From Monilinia fructicola (taxonomy: Eukaryota > Ascomycota > Leotiomycetes > Helotiales > Sclerotiniaceae): a stretch of 64,000 nt of DNA. Positions 48,536-59,331 of this stretch are shown here, in pieces. Positions within the stretch are counted from its first letter, which is position 1. The number at the start of each line of letters is the position of its first letter. A program made the position numbers and the translations under genes. The notes beneath the pieces are model-generated. The model did not search any database and was not told the DNA's origin. It saw only the letters and a program-made list of their open reading frames with translations. The stretch covers positions 1,071,001-1,135,000 of the forward strand of contig VICG01000015.1 of assembly GCA_008692225.1 (NCBI GenBank), read 5' to 3'.

Positions 48536-50696
48536 TCACGGTGACGCTAACCCCTCAAGTCTTACTCTGACCTCTCTGACTAGAGCCTTTGCGTCCTCTA
48601 CTTCTACTCCATCTTGACATAATTCCGTTGCCAATTGCATGGCTCTTTTGTAATCACCCGTTCTCATCGAATATTTCGCTAACCACATCCTTGCTTTCGA
48701 TGTAGCAGCGGTAACTCCTGTACCGTTACCCCCCTCAGATGTAGGTGCTATTGGCTGACGTCCTTCATCGTCTGATGATGCTGAATCATTATGAATGTTG
48801 ATACCTGATGCATCTGCGTTATCGCTACCTTCTTCTTGCGCCACGCACAATTCCATATATCCTCGTGCTTCTACTTCATCCTCCAACCTTTCATACATTC
48901 CAGCAATTTGGAGTAAGATTTCGGGATCCATAGTGCCCCCTCTTTCTCTGCCACCACTCCCAAATGAGCTACCAACACCCGCATCATAATAGCTATCTGC
49001 TAAAAGTGCGCGTTTTAATGCTTTGATACCTTCCAAGTCACGTCCCATCTTCTGCAAGCAAGATCCTACTGCCATCCACATTTTGCCATCCCATGGACGA
49101 AGTCCTGCCGCACGCTTGTAGTACCAGAGTGCGTATGCATGCATTTCAAGTACTTCATAGGTTTGACCCAGTCCATACCAAGCTCTATAATCTCTCCTGT
49201 TCACGTCAACTGCGCGACGATACGATTCAATGGCTGCGTGAGTATTTTTTAATTCCACATATTCATGGCCCATAAGCGTCCATGCACTAAGACAAGAACG
49301 GTCTAAAGTTAAGGCGCGCCTGAAATATTGTACAGCCTTTTCATGGCTCGATAATAGCGAGTAATAATTCCCTATCACAACACATGATTCTGGCCGAAAT
49401 TTATCCACACTTGAGCAGAGATGTGCAAGAAACGATAGTTTTGGTCGGAGATTCATGACATAAAGAATATTGGAATAATGGTCGAGTGAGTCCAACCGGT
49501 GAGGATGCAACGCAAGGAGACGGCTGAAGTGAGCGTCGGCAGTGACAAAATCTTTAGTATGATATGATAGAAGAGCCAAGCAAGTGAGTAGAAATGGGCT
49601 GGTCGGGAAGATGGAGAGCAGTTGCTGTAGAGAGTTGGATAATTGGGGCGTAGATTGGTATAATTCTAGAGAAGTATGAAGGTGGAATATGAAGGAGAGG
49701 ATGTTTTGTGGGAGATGCGGCGATATGCGATTTAACTGTCAAATAAGTCAATAATCAATCATTAGTTGTAGGAAGCATCCTCACATCCTCAACTCTAGAA
49801 ATCAGAGATGTCATCTCTAGCCAACAGCCCCAATTCATGGGGAATAACTCAACGCTCCGAACGAGCCAGCGCATTGCCTCATCCTCATTCTTATCCTTGG
49901 CCAAAACCATTCCATAGCTACAAATCGTCAGTAGTCAACCTGTAAATTAGGGGAACTTTGACCAACAGATATTCGAGCCATCCTTGACTACCTGCGAATT
50001 CTCCAGTATCGGTACGTCTTTCCTGGAACCAAGCCTCCAATATTCGAATTATCGTGACCAATTGTTTATTTACTGTATTTCCTCCATCGTGTGGGCCCAT
50101 TACCATTTCGCTATCTTCATCTTTCTTTTTCTCGCCCGACATGAATTTTGCATATAAAGCTAGAAACAAGCTCTTCTGGCTCAACTTTGGGAGCGCTGAT
50201 ATTGCTCCTGTGCTAAGTCGAGTCGACGATGCCTTTTCCTTTCCTTTAGATCTCGTGTTTGCGCCGGTTTGAGTACCTTTTCCAGCTGTCGTTGACAGAA
50301 TTCCAGAGAGTAATCTGTCGGGCAGAAATACAGCCGCACATCGGTCAAACTCTCGACAATCGAAGAAGGACTTCGCCAATAAATACTTGTTGATTTCTCT
50401 CGCCTCGAGTAGTGCTTCTTCAGGATCGAGGTTGCCAGTAACGACGATTGGGGGGAGTCCTTCCGCAGGTACCTCTGTCATTTGAGAGTCCTCGGGTTCC
50501 GATGAATCATCATTAGTCGGTATAGATGTCAAAAGTTCTGCGGCCCTGAACGACAACCATTAGTGAATGTAAGGACATTTGCTGCTGTGGATATATACCA
50601 TTTCGCAGATTGGTATAAGCATCTTTCCGAGCATTTCACAACTGCTTCCTGCAGCGATCCTCGCAATTGCGCCGTTTCCCGTTCAGTCAGTGCCAT
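48536..50696 (-). CDS. CDC23: Anaphase-promoting complex subunit 8 (CDC23)
   Basis: Four exons: 50696-50599, 50545-49967, 49917-49785, 49735-48536, with introns of 49-53 nt; 669 codons plus stop. The N-terminal third (to about residue 250) is the APC8 domain with Trp-Leu-Glu-Tyr-Leu-Tyr-Gly-Met-Val-Leu across the exon 2/3 junction, and an inserted low-complexity Lys/Ser/Thr stretch. The C-terminal half is a run of tetratricopeptide repeats (for example Ala-Trp-Thr-Leu-Met-Gly-His-Glu-Tyr-Val-Glu and Ala-Trp-Tyr-Gly-Leu-Gly-Gln-Thr-Tyr-Glu). An acidic Ser/Asp insert lies near 48740-48850. APC8 is a scaffold subunit of the nuclear ubiquitin ligase that drives the metaphase-anaphase transition. 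Divergent from the farnesyl diphosphate synthase gene. Confidence 0.94.
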
Positions 50697-51663
50697 GCTG
50701 TAATATTTTTACCTCGAGTCTTCGAGAATATGAGCTTCCGAATAGCTCATGAAATTCCGGGTCGTTGTCTGCAGATTAGTAAAGCTGGATATCAATTATC
50801 TTTGCTTCGTCACCTACCTAGGTAGGTGGTGGTTTATGGTAGGGCCCGGATCTTGGAATGTTGTTGTTGGTTTGACACCGCGTCGACCGAGGAACAAACA
50901 CTTCACAATAATATGTTATTCTTGTTGGACTTCTTTTGAATAATATAACTTCAATTCAGCGATCCATAGATGTCTCATACATACACCTTATTGTATCAGG
51001 TGATTAAGAGTGACCTCGGGAGTGTGAGTGGTATGTCAATGAGATTTTCAAGTTTCCATTCCATGATCCTATAAAATTGCCATGATGATCGAGTTATTGA
51101 TTGACATGATAACGATGAATGTAAGCCAGTCAGTCAGTCTTACCTCTTGAGTCTCCTCACCCTCCTAACTTTATATATCTTTGGATCTTTTGATCTTTGG
51201 ATCTGATGGAAAAGAAAGCGCGACTTGGACTTTTCCGCGTTCTGCCCACCCCGCACCTTCACCGCTGTATAAGGTTACAGAGTAGAAAGTGACCTTGGAA
51301 CTTGGAACCTTGAACAATTTAATTTCCCCTGTTGGGTTTCTTTGCACGGCCGGGAAGCAGAGTTACTTTACTAGTCCCTACGTAGGTAGTACAAGAAAGA
51401 AACTGTTCTGTTGGTACCATCCATTCTTTATGCTTAGTCAGTCGACCTAGTTGGCTGTACCACCACCCCATTGTTTACATCCATCCATCCATCCATCCAT
51501 CCATCCATACACCACGTTCAACCTCAACTTTCTTCTTTACATACCTCCCTCCCTCCCTCCCTCCCTCCATACTCCTCTACAGTCTACATCTTCGAGTCCT
51601 CATTATATCAATTGTCCTCTTCCTCATACCTTTCTTTGTTCATATCTCTCAATCACAATTGCA
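50697..51663. promoter_or_regulatory. Divergent promoter region, APC8 (-) / FPP synthase (+)
   Basis: 967 bp between the two start codons. On the synthase side it ends in CATC repeats (51480-51507) and a CTCC/CCCT tract (51545-51568) followed by C/T-rich leader DNA, typical of strong fungal promoters. No gene seen. Confidence 0.6.
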
Positions 51664-52773
51664 ATGGCGAAGACTACTACTCTCAAGGAATTCGAATCCG
51701 TCTTCCCAAAATTGGTTGAGGACTTACTTGCTCATGCCCAAAAGTACAACCTCCCTCAACAAGGTCAAGATTGGTTAAAGGCTGTGAGTGTTCCCTTCAC
51801 AAGCAAAGCAAAGCATTGAATTTCATAAATCCTAATTCTTCTCATCAAGTCTCTTTATGCAAACACAATTGGCGGAAAATGCAATCGTGGAATGTCTGTT
51901 CCTGATTCAGTATCTCTCCTCCTCGAAGCTCCTCTAACCGAAGAACAATATTTTGAATCTGCCACGTTGGGATGGATGACCGAACTTCTCCAAGCTTTCT
52001 TCCTTGTATCAGATGATATTATGGATAGCAGCATCACTCGTCGCGGTCAACCTTGTTGGTACAGGCAACCAAATGTCGGCATGATTGCCATCAATGATGC
52101 TTTCATTCTTGAATCTGCGATCTACTCTTTATTGAAGAAATACTTCCGCTCCCACCCTTCTTACATCGATCTCATCGAGCTGTTCCACGAAGTTACATAT
52201 CAGACAGAACTTGGTCAATTGTGCGACTTGTTGACTGCACCAGAGGATAAGGTCGATTTAGACAACTTCTCCTTGACGAAATATGACTTCATTGTCACCT
52301 ATAAGACCGCATATTATTCCTTCTACCTCCCTGTCGCTCTTGCCCTTCACCACCAGAATATTGCAACCCCAAAGAATCTTAAGCAAGCCGAAGATATCTT
52401 GGTTCCACTAGGCCAATATTTCCAAATTCAAGATGATTATCTTGACAACTTTGGTCTACCAGAACATATTGGAAAGATTGGTACTGATATCATGGACAAC
52501 AAGTGCTCTTGGCTTATCAACAAAGCTTTGGCCATCGCAACACCAGAGCAGCGTAAAATCCTTGAGGAAAACTACGGTCAGAAAGATAAGACAAAGGAGG
52601 CAGCAGTGAAGAAACTGTTTGATGAGTTGAAGTTGGAGAAGATCTACCAGGATTATGAAGAGGAGAGAGTTGGGGAGATCAGAAAATTGATCTCACAGGT
52701 TGACGAATCCGAAGGCTTGAAGAAGACTGTATTTGAAAGCTTCTTGAACAAGATCTACAAGAGAAGCAAGTAA
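51664..52773 (+). CDS. ERG20: Farnesyl diphosphate synthase
   Basis: Two exons, 51664-51783 and 51850-52773 (66-nt intron, GTGAGT to AAG), 347 codons plus stop, the usual length for the fungal enzyme. It shows Gly-Gly-Lys-Cys-Asn-Arg-Gly (residues 48-54), the first aspartate-rich motif Asp-Asp-Ile-Met-Asp (95-99) followed by Arg-Arg at 104-105, Lys-Thr near 192, and the second motif Asp-Asp-Tyr-Leu-Asp (235-239). The two aromatic residues before the first motif (Phe-Phe at 90-91) fit a C15-product enzyme. It condenses dimethylallyl diphosphate with two isopentenyl diphosphates, feeding sterols, prenylation and sesquiterpenes. Cytosolic. The start codon sits just after a C/T-rich leader. Convergent with the membrane-protein gene downstream (423 bp between stops). 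Confidence 0.97.
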
Positions 52774-53196
52774 ATGGACAAGGCCATTCATTGCAACGCA
52801 TACTCCTTTACACTAATAAGCGGCGAGATATTCTACTAAAAGTCGTTGGAATTTATAAAACAGAGGTCTAATATACCCCCAGATGAAGCCTTATGCTTTA
52901 TCCTGGACCAATGGGTCATTGTTTAATTCGCATTGATGGTTTGCTCTTTGCCATTGCATCTTTCATCTCGTTTCATCCTTCTTATGTTCTAGATACCGTG
53001 TCGTTTCGCCATGTACGTTCCCCAAGTAGGTAACGACTATCGGCTGGGGAAAGCTGTGCTTGCCAATTGGCTTGTTTCAGAGCTTCGATTCATACTACTG
53101 TTTCTACTGTTGTGCTTGCAGAATCGCGTTTCTATTTCTGCGCATCTAGTTACTGGTCTTTCATCCAGGCATCCTTGCCCGAGCATCTTCCCGCTT
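52774..53196. other. Convergent 3' intergenic region
   Basis: 423 bp shared by the 3' ends of the FPP synthase (+) and membrane-protein (-) genes. A + open frame (53011-53397) that runs into the membrane-protein gene is its antisense shadow. Confidence 0.6.
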
Positions 53197-54270
53197 CTAT
53201 CCTTTAATTCCGTTCACCAGTCCAACTGTCTCTTCATCTTCAGCTTCCTCCTCAATATTTCTGTTTCTACTTCTGCCTCTATAACCCTCTGCTTCCTCTC
53301 CTTTCTCTTCCGCAGCTCCACCACAAAACCCCTTTTGGCAATTCTCCACGCACCAAATAAGCCCCTTGTACCCTCCCTCAACTATCATTACTGTTAGAGA
53401 AATAGCCGTAACAATCAGACCAAACAAAAACATCCACACACAAGATGGATCAATAGGTATCTTATTTTTCGCTCCGGGTCCCCACAAATCCCGAAACAAT
53501 ATGACCCAACACAAGAAGGATGTAGTAGCTGCCAGGTACATGGGAGAACTTATTGTCCAATAGAAAATAATCCAACCGCTCGATGCCTTTTTCTTGTGGC
53601 TATGGTCATCACAATAGATGAAATATTGGATGGCGAGGGCTTGGAGAAACAAATTGAGAACCAATTGGCAAAATATAAATGTTCCTTTTACGAATTGTTC
53701 ACCAGCTTTCTTGACTGTTTTCGTGGAGGGATCAATAGGTGTGGGAGCGAAAGATGAAAATGAAGTTTGTGTTGTCAATATTGGTATACTCGCCGTATTT
53801 GAGGTTGATGGTTCGTACGGTGGTGGTAACCCCAAACTTTCGCCTTCGCTTTCGTTTTCACTTTCTTCCCCCTTCAAATTTTCCTCCATCCCTCCCCCAT
53901 ATCTCGTCATCGGCACATCCGCAGAAGAAGCAGCCGGCGTAACAACCGTCTCAATCTGTTTAGCACCCCATGTCTCCCACCATCTCGCCCACCGATACTT
54001 ATCTTTCCTATCTTCATCCACCATATGATTCGTAACCACAATCAACCCTACCCCCAGAACAAACGCGAGAAAATATATACTAAAACTGTGAAAAAAGCCC
54101 CAGGTCGACATGAACAATGCGTGGCGCTTACATTGAAATTCATAGTCGCTTTTTTGGATGCTTTCTTGCATTGTTTTGATGAAGTCTTCGGGAATGGCGA
54201 TGGAAGGCATGGTGGGAATAGGGGGTATCGCTATGGGAGGCATTGAGAGGGGAAAGGAAGGAGGCGCCAT
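53197..54270 (-). CDS. Four-helix membrane protein of unknown function
   Basis: A single 357-residue open frame without introns. The N-terminus is Pro/Ile-rich (residues 1-27). Predicted membrane segments are near 57-80, 196-218, 232-259 and 277-299. Between the first and second lies a hydrophilic loop of about 110 residues with an acidic Glu/Ser stretch and Pro-Pro-Pro-Tyr at 149-152, a PY motif that could recruit a NEDD4/Rsp5-type ubiquitin ligase (inference). The C-terminal tail is Cys/Gly then Glu/Arg-rich. I do not recognise the family. Coding reality is supported by length, clean frame and hydrophobic pattern; codon use is like its neighbours. Confidence 0.78.
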   Translation of the reverse strand: MAPPSFPLSMPPIAIPPIPTMPSIAIPEDFIKTMQESIQKSDYEFQCKRHALFMSTWGFFHSFSIYFLAFVLGVGLIVVTNHMVDEDRKDKYRWARWWETWGAKQIETVVTPAASSADVPMTRYGGGMEENLKGEESENESEGESLGLPPPYEPSTSNTASIPILTTQTSFSSFAPTPIDPSTKTVKKAGEQFVKGTFIFCQLVLNLFLQALAIQYFIYCDDHSHKKKASSGWIIFYWTISSPMYLAATTSFLCWVILFRDLWGPGAKNKIPIDPSCVWMFLFGLIVTAISLTVMIVEGGYKGLIWCVENCQKGFCGGAAEEKGEEAEGYRGRSRNRNIEEEAEDEETVGLVNGIKG

Positions 54271-54879
54271 GGTTCGTCGTTCTTTGGAGTTTGTGAAAAT
54301 GGATTCTTGGTGAATAGATAATTGAATGATGTGTTGTCGCCAAAGAAAGTTATTGAAAATATTGTTCTGTTCTTATTTTGGAATTCAGCTCGAGGTTTAG
54401 AAAAGGTAAGGGGGCAAAGGGGCTTTGCAATGTCATTTCAGATCGCTCATATCTACGTAATGATCGTTGCATAGCTGAGGTCAGTGACTCGAGATTGGTG
54501 AGATTTAGATAATCTCATGAAGAATGTGGATTTATTGGTGAGGTTCTGCGGGCAAGCAAGCCTTGCTGACGAGTAGATGCGGCGGGGTGCCCATGTAGGC
54601 TGAGTGGTTCGTCACTTGATGCTGTAGGCATATTTACATATCTCGCATTGCGACTTGGTCAAAATCGTCAGATTCCACCGCTAGGTATTCGATTTCTCGC
54701 AGAATTTGCATTTTCCCGACCCCATGCTATTGTCTACGACGTGTCTTGTACACAATAGTTTGTGTTCGCAAAGGAATGGAGGAATTACGAGCATTAATTG
54801 GAACCCAAAAAAAGATGGGAATTAATAAGGGATTGCCATACTCGCGCATTGTCATACTCTTCACTTCAAAGCCTCCTTC
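54271..54879. other. Intergenic, no gene recognised
   Basis: Promoter side of the membrane-protein gene followed by DNA without coding signal. Confidence 0.5.
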
Positions 54880-55630
54880 TCATCTCGTAGGAGTAAACTC
54901 CGAACTACTCGTAGGAGTAAACTCCGAACTACTCGTTGACGGATAGGTTATTCGTCTGAAGCTTTTGTCCTGGCTTGTTGGTAGGTGCTGCTTTTGTTTT
55001 TGTTGAGTATGGGGGAGAAGGGCTTGTCCCTCGGTAGGAATTTGTGCTTCGATACCTTTTCTCTCTTCTGTCACTTCTGTTTCGGAGTCGGCGGTTTAGA
55101 TAAGCTCTTGCTGTTCTTCCGAAACTTCCGAGTCGTTCTCTTCATTGTCATACTCATTAGCATACTTTGCTAAGAGAGCTATGTTGTCATCTTCCGGCGT
55201 CTTTTTAAATTTTGATTTAACCTTGAGTGTGGCTTCTACTCCTTTTTTTGAACTCTCTTTCATACCTTTCCTGAATATGATTTTTTTTTTTCTTTTTCTG
55301 TGTTTGGTCTTTTCTCTGTCTCCATCTTCATCATATTCTTCGCCTTCAGAAAAAGTCTTCCTCGTCTAGTTCTTCCCCCTTTCTCACCAGCCGTACCTTG
55401 CGCAATGGTTGGTTTCGTCTAAGTCTTACAGACTTGGATTCGTCGCGGCGATCAGTTTCAAAATCACTGTCGCCGTCACCGCTCTCACTTTCGTTGTCAT
55501 CGTTGTCATCTTCATTAAAATCTTTCTGTCTCCGGTTTATCATAGTCTTCCGACGGGGTTTCGAGAATTGGATTGCGCGCGACTTGCAAGCTCTCCGTAC
55601 AGCTCTTTTGCGTGACCTAAAACGGTTCAT
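54880..55630 (-). pseudogene. Degenerating gene for a charged low-complexity protein (candidate)
   Basis: On the minus strand a frame from 55630 encodes an Arg/Lys-rich then Asp/Glu/Ser-rich stretch. It ends at TGA just after an A5 run (55350-55354), where shifting one base opens a continuing acidic/basic frame (Glu-Gly-Glu-Glu-Tyr-Asp-Glu-Asp, then Lys-Arg-Lys-Lys-Lys). That frame stops once at 55096-55098 and then runs on to about 54880, ending in two copies of the 8-residue repeat Ser-Ser-Ser-Glu-Phe-Thr-Pro-Thr. That repeat comes from a 24-bp tandem repeat at about 54885-54935. The consistent composition across breaks suggests one former protein. An undetected intron or a chance low-complexity frame is also possible. 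Family unknown. Confidence 0.4.
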
Positions 55631-58374
55631 CCTGCAATTGTCTCATCTTTCGATTCGGCTGGAAACAATACACCCATCCAAGCTGCATCTTTCACCCCTT
55701 GACCTATCTCTCCTTCCTATTTCCAGATTTTTGTTGATTTGGTATTCCTCTCCAAGTATTTCCAAGACAGGGTTTGTACGATAAAATTAACTAGAAAAAA
55801 ATGTTAGAGCTAGGACTAACACTCATCAATGGACCAACAAATCCTGACTGGTATTGCCTATAGAATATCGTCTTCGCCCTGGAGGGGGACAAAGTGCTTG
55901 CTCTTGTTGTTTCCTACTTTTGCAACGATTAGTCATGTTTCAATTTCCACATCATGACCAGACGATTATGATTCATTCTCTTTCTTCAGAAGACGATTGC
56001 GAGAATACATGTAGATTCAAAATTGTCATATGACATCTTCGGTGAGGTGATGGGGTCGCTATACTCTACCCAGTCCTGTTTATAAATCCTTCGTAATCCT
56101 TTTTTGAGGAGTCCAAGCCCAAGGTCATATCTCTAATGACCGCAAGGACTGCTCTTTGGCCGCAACAATCATCAACGCGCGCCTACGGGGGATTGTTTGA
56201 ACGTGCCATCGCTAGTTAGTTTGCATTGTACGAAAGAAATTGCATGCTAAACTCAGTCAAGGTCTACCATAATCTGAAAACACCACGGGCAACAAAATAA
56301 AACTCTAATATCATAACAATCTTCAAACTTGACCTGAACAATTCTCCCAAGATCAGATTGGAGTGTGAATTCTTTCGTGTGGGTTAGCTGTGGTTGTCGG
56401 AAGTAGATACATGCCGATTCGTAAGTTATCGGTTGTGTTACCATAGAGATGATTTGAGGCAGCCAACTGTTCTGCGTTTTTTCTTCTCCCAAGATTGTAA
56501 AGCATTGATCAACGTGGCCAACGCCATTACTGGTGTGTGAATACTCGTGCAGCTCAATTTATACCCCTTTATTTTTGGGCTTGGATTCAACCATACTATG
56601 ACCTCTCGGCCTTGAGAAACGACGCTTCGTGGACTGTTGGCGAACATCTCATCTACAGGCCAATATTTCGAATTCGTGGATCGGTGAATCTCGCTTCTCT
56701 CATGCTTTCGAAATAATGGACACTTATCTTCCGTTCGAGCTTTGCACGACGTATGCTGATCGGCGACTAAGGTCCCCAAGGAAAACTCTTACGATTTTCT
56801 ATCTGACATCCAGCGCAAGGGTAAATCAAGAGAACTGAGATATGGAAACAATGCTGAGCGTGGAAATATTGTCAGCATTGCTTTCAGTTCTACACTGTAC
56901 CGTGAGATTCTTTTTGTTGGTATAAACTTGGTCAGTTAAAGTGTAAGTACTTAAATCCTGTTGGTATATCATCGTTGTTATTCTCTATGTAACCTATGGA
57001 ATGGAGGACGACTTTATAGACGTCCTCGAGGTGCTAGTACGCCTAATACGGTTAGACGTATTATTCGTACAGCAACTCAATATCACATGATCCATTTCCC
57101 GACACTTTTACTCGCAGTCACAAATGGAGCTGGAATCGATGGAAGTATCAATAATTGCGGCTCATCTCTCAACTTCCTGGTGAGACCGACCTCATGCATT
57201 TGTATCCCTAAGACCCAAGCTATCGTGGAGAGCAATTCGAGCTCGTCTTCTGATGTAAGGTTACCTGTATAATATGTCGAATATTCAAAGCCGTGGTATC
57301 CGGCAGTTGACTTCATATATCTGCATATCTCTTGAACTTATTTCACTTACCGTTCGCTCTGCGTTGTTTACTTGGGTAAAATCATAGATGCCTGCCTCTG
57401 ACTCTCTACTCGTACTTTTCCGCCCGACGCACCATCAACGGCTGGATTTTCCAAATTCCATAGAGATGCAGAGTTTTGATTTCAGAGGGGGGCATCAATT
57501 AAGTATTCCGGATCCAGATATGGGTCGTGGTTCTTGCGGATGTGTGAAGATGCTAAGCTCTTCTACATTTTGCCTTTTCCATTATCTCACTCACCTGGGT
57601 CAAGTCTTTAGATAATCGGTTCTGTGATGCTTCTTGGCAAGATAGGGGTGAGTAGGTCAGCTATCGCTGTGTTTCACTCTGTGGTGGAATCAATTGCTCG
57701 CCATCAGGCAATCCTGTCGAGGTTCTAGAGATGAGATCTAAACTTGCGAGACTGCCTTTTCAAGCGTTGTGATGTTCAAATCGAATTGTGGCGCGGACTA
57801 CGGACTTTACACGCTGGCTCTGCATGGACTTTCTATTGATTCTTCAAGTCGTCAAATCTACTCTGTTCATAGATTACCCGTTCCATACAGAATAATGAAA
57901 CGACTTCTATCACTGCCTTCATTGTTCTTGATCGATTTTGTTGCCATCCTTCAATGAGGGTTGATTTCTGAGGATTACCGCAACATTTGACGATATGAAA
58001 CAGGAAAATTTGAGCTTGAGGGATCTCCTACTGGGTGAAGGAATATAAAATCGATGCTGCCTTTTGCAATAAAGTAGACTGGCGAGTAGAAAGACCTTTA
58101 GATGTGTCGAAGCTCTGGATATAATGATTTTTGAATGATAAACATCAAGATGTGAATTGGACGATTGGATATCCTGATCTGTATGGTGCAGTATGTGAAG
58201 AGGGTTTAGCAGCTGTCACATCGGTATCTTTATGGGGTTCTTGAAAGGGGAGCATGGTGGGAGTTCTTTTTCGTATTTCATCACTATCCAAGATTCATCG
58301 AGTTAGTACACTTTATCAAAACTCACGAGTATCAAGCCACTCCACTCCTCTCTTGATCCAACCTCTTCACCAAT
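55631..58374. other. Gene-poor stretch, no gene recognised
   Basis: Several short open frames on both strands (56253-56779 minus, 56961-57316 on both strands, 57388-57957 plus). The minus frames at 56438-56779 and 57083-57316 read as plausible globular protein but match no family I know and are not joined by convincing splice sites. Possible relics. Confidence 0.4.
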
Positions 58375-59331
58375 CTACACCTTTCCCAGTGCCTCCCTTA
58401 GCCTCCGCACCTCATCCCCATCCACATCCTCTCCCTCTCCAGTAACAGCACTACTATGAAACCACTCCGCCCCCGTCCCCAAAACCAAACCCCCCAAATT
58501 CCCACTTCTCACTCCGCCGCCCACGATGATCTCGATCCTCCCAGCTGCTTGCCGTACCAATTTTGCTATTTGGGGAATTCCCTGTATCGCAGAGACGGCG
58601 CCGCCTGATGTGAGCAGGGATGTGAAGTTCAGGGTTGTCAGCTGGTCGTGTTTAATCTCAAACCTAGAGGTATGGGAGAAGGGGCATCCTCACAATTTCC
58701 AACTGATCCCCCATTCTCGCCACGTCTATCCTATCGAATGCTCGATGGAATGTACATCTTACGTTATCCCCATGCTTTCCTTCCCGTGCTATCTTGATCA
58801 ATTCGGCACATCGCTCTTTATCAACAATTAATCCCCCTTGCCCCTTTCCCCTTTCCCCACCAGAATCCTCATCAGAATCCTTCAAAATCCCAAACACAAA
58901 TCCCGAAGCCCCCAAATCTCTAAATCTCCTCATCTCCCCTTTCATCCTCTCAAATACTTCATCTCCTACCCTGAAATCTTGGTTGGGGCCAGAACCCGGG
59001 GAACTGTTGTCGATGGGTCGGATCATGACATTTATTTCCTTTGGCAAAGGGTCTGGCAGGGAGCCATCGACCTTTTCTTTATCCACCCCATCGACTTTCC
59101 CACTTGCAAGCCCTCATCCTGAACCCCCTCTCCCAGTACATCATACTCTCCACACAACCCCGCCGCAGAAGAAACGCTCAGAAAATCCTGCACGTCAGGC
59201 GTTAGTCCATCTTTCTCTTTGTGAGAACAGAGTTCTATACGTTGGGCACCGGATTCGAGAGCGAGGAGGGCGGAGGGGCGGGTAAAGGTTGCGATTTCTA
59301 GGTGTGGGATGTTGGGGTGCGGGGCATGCAT
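58375..59331 (-). CDS. CutC family protein (copper homeostasis)
   Basis: Three exons: 59331-59147, 59102-58694, 58641-58375, introns 44 and 52 nt, 286 codons plus stop. TIM-barrel motifs appear in order: Leu-Glu-Ile-Ala-Thr-Phe-Thr-Arg near residue 11, Arg-Ile-Glu-Leu-Cys-Ser, Gly-Leu-Thr-Pro, Ile-Asn-Val-Met-Ile-Arg-Pro, Gly-Phe-Val-Phe-Gly-Ile-Leu, Thr-Phe-His-Arg-Ala-Phe-Asp, Leu-Leu-Thr-Ser-Gly-Gly-Ala and Gly-Gly-Gly-Val-Arg. The family is conserved from bacteria to man and was named from copper-sensitive E. coli mutants, but its biochemical role is still uncertain. The first intron is very short with acceptor CAAG; it is chosen because it alone joins the two frames. No signal peptide, probably cytosolic. 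Confidence 0.92.
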
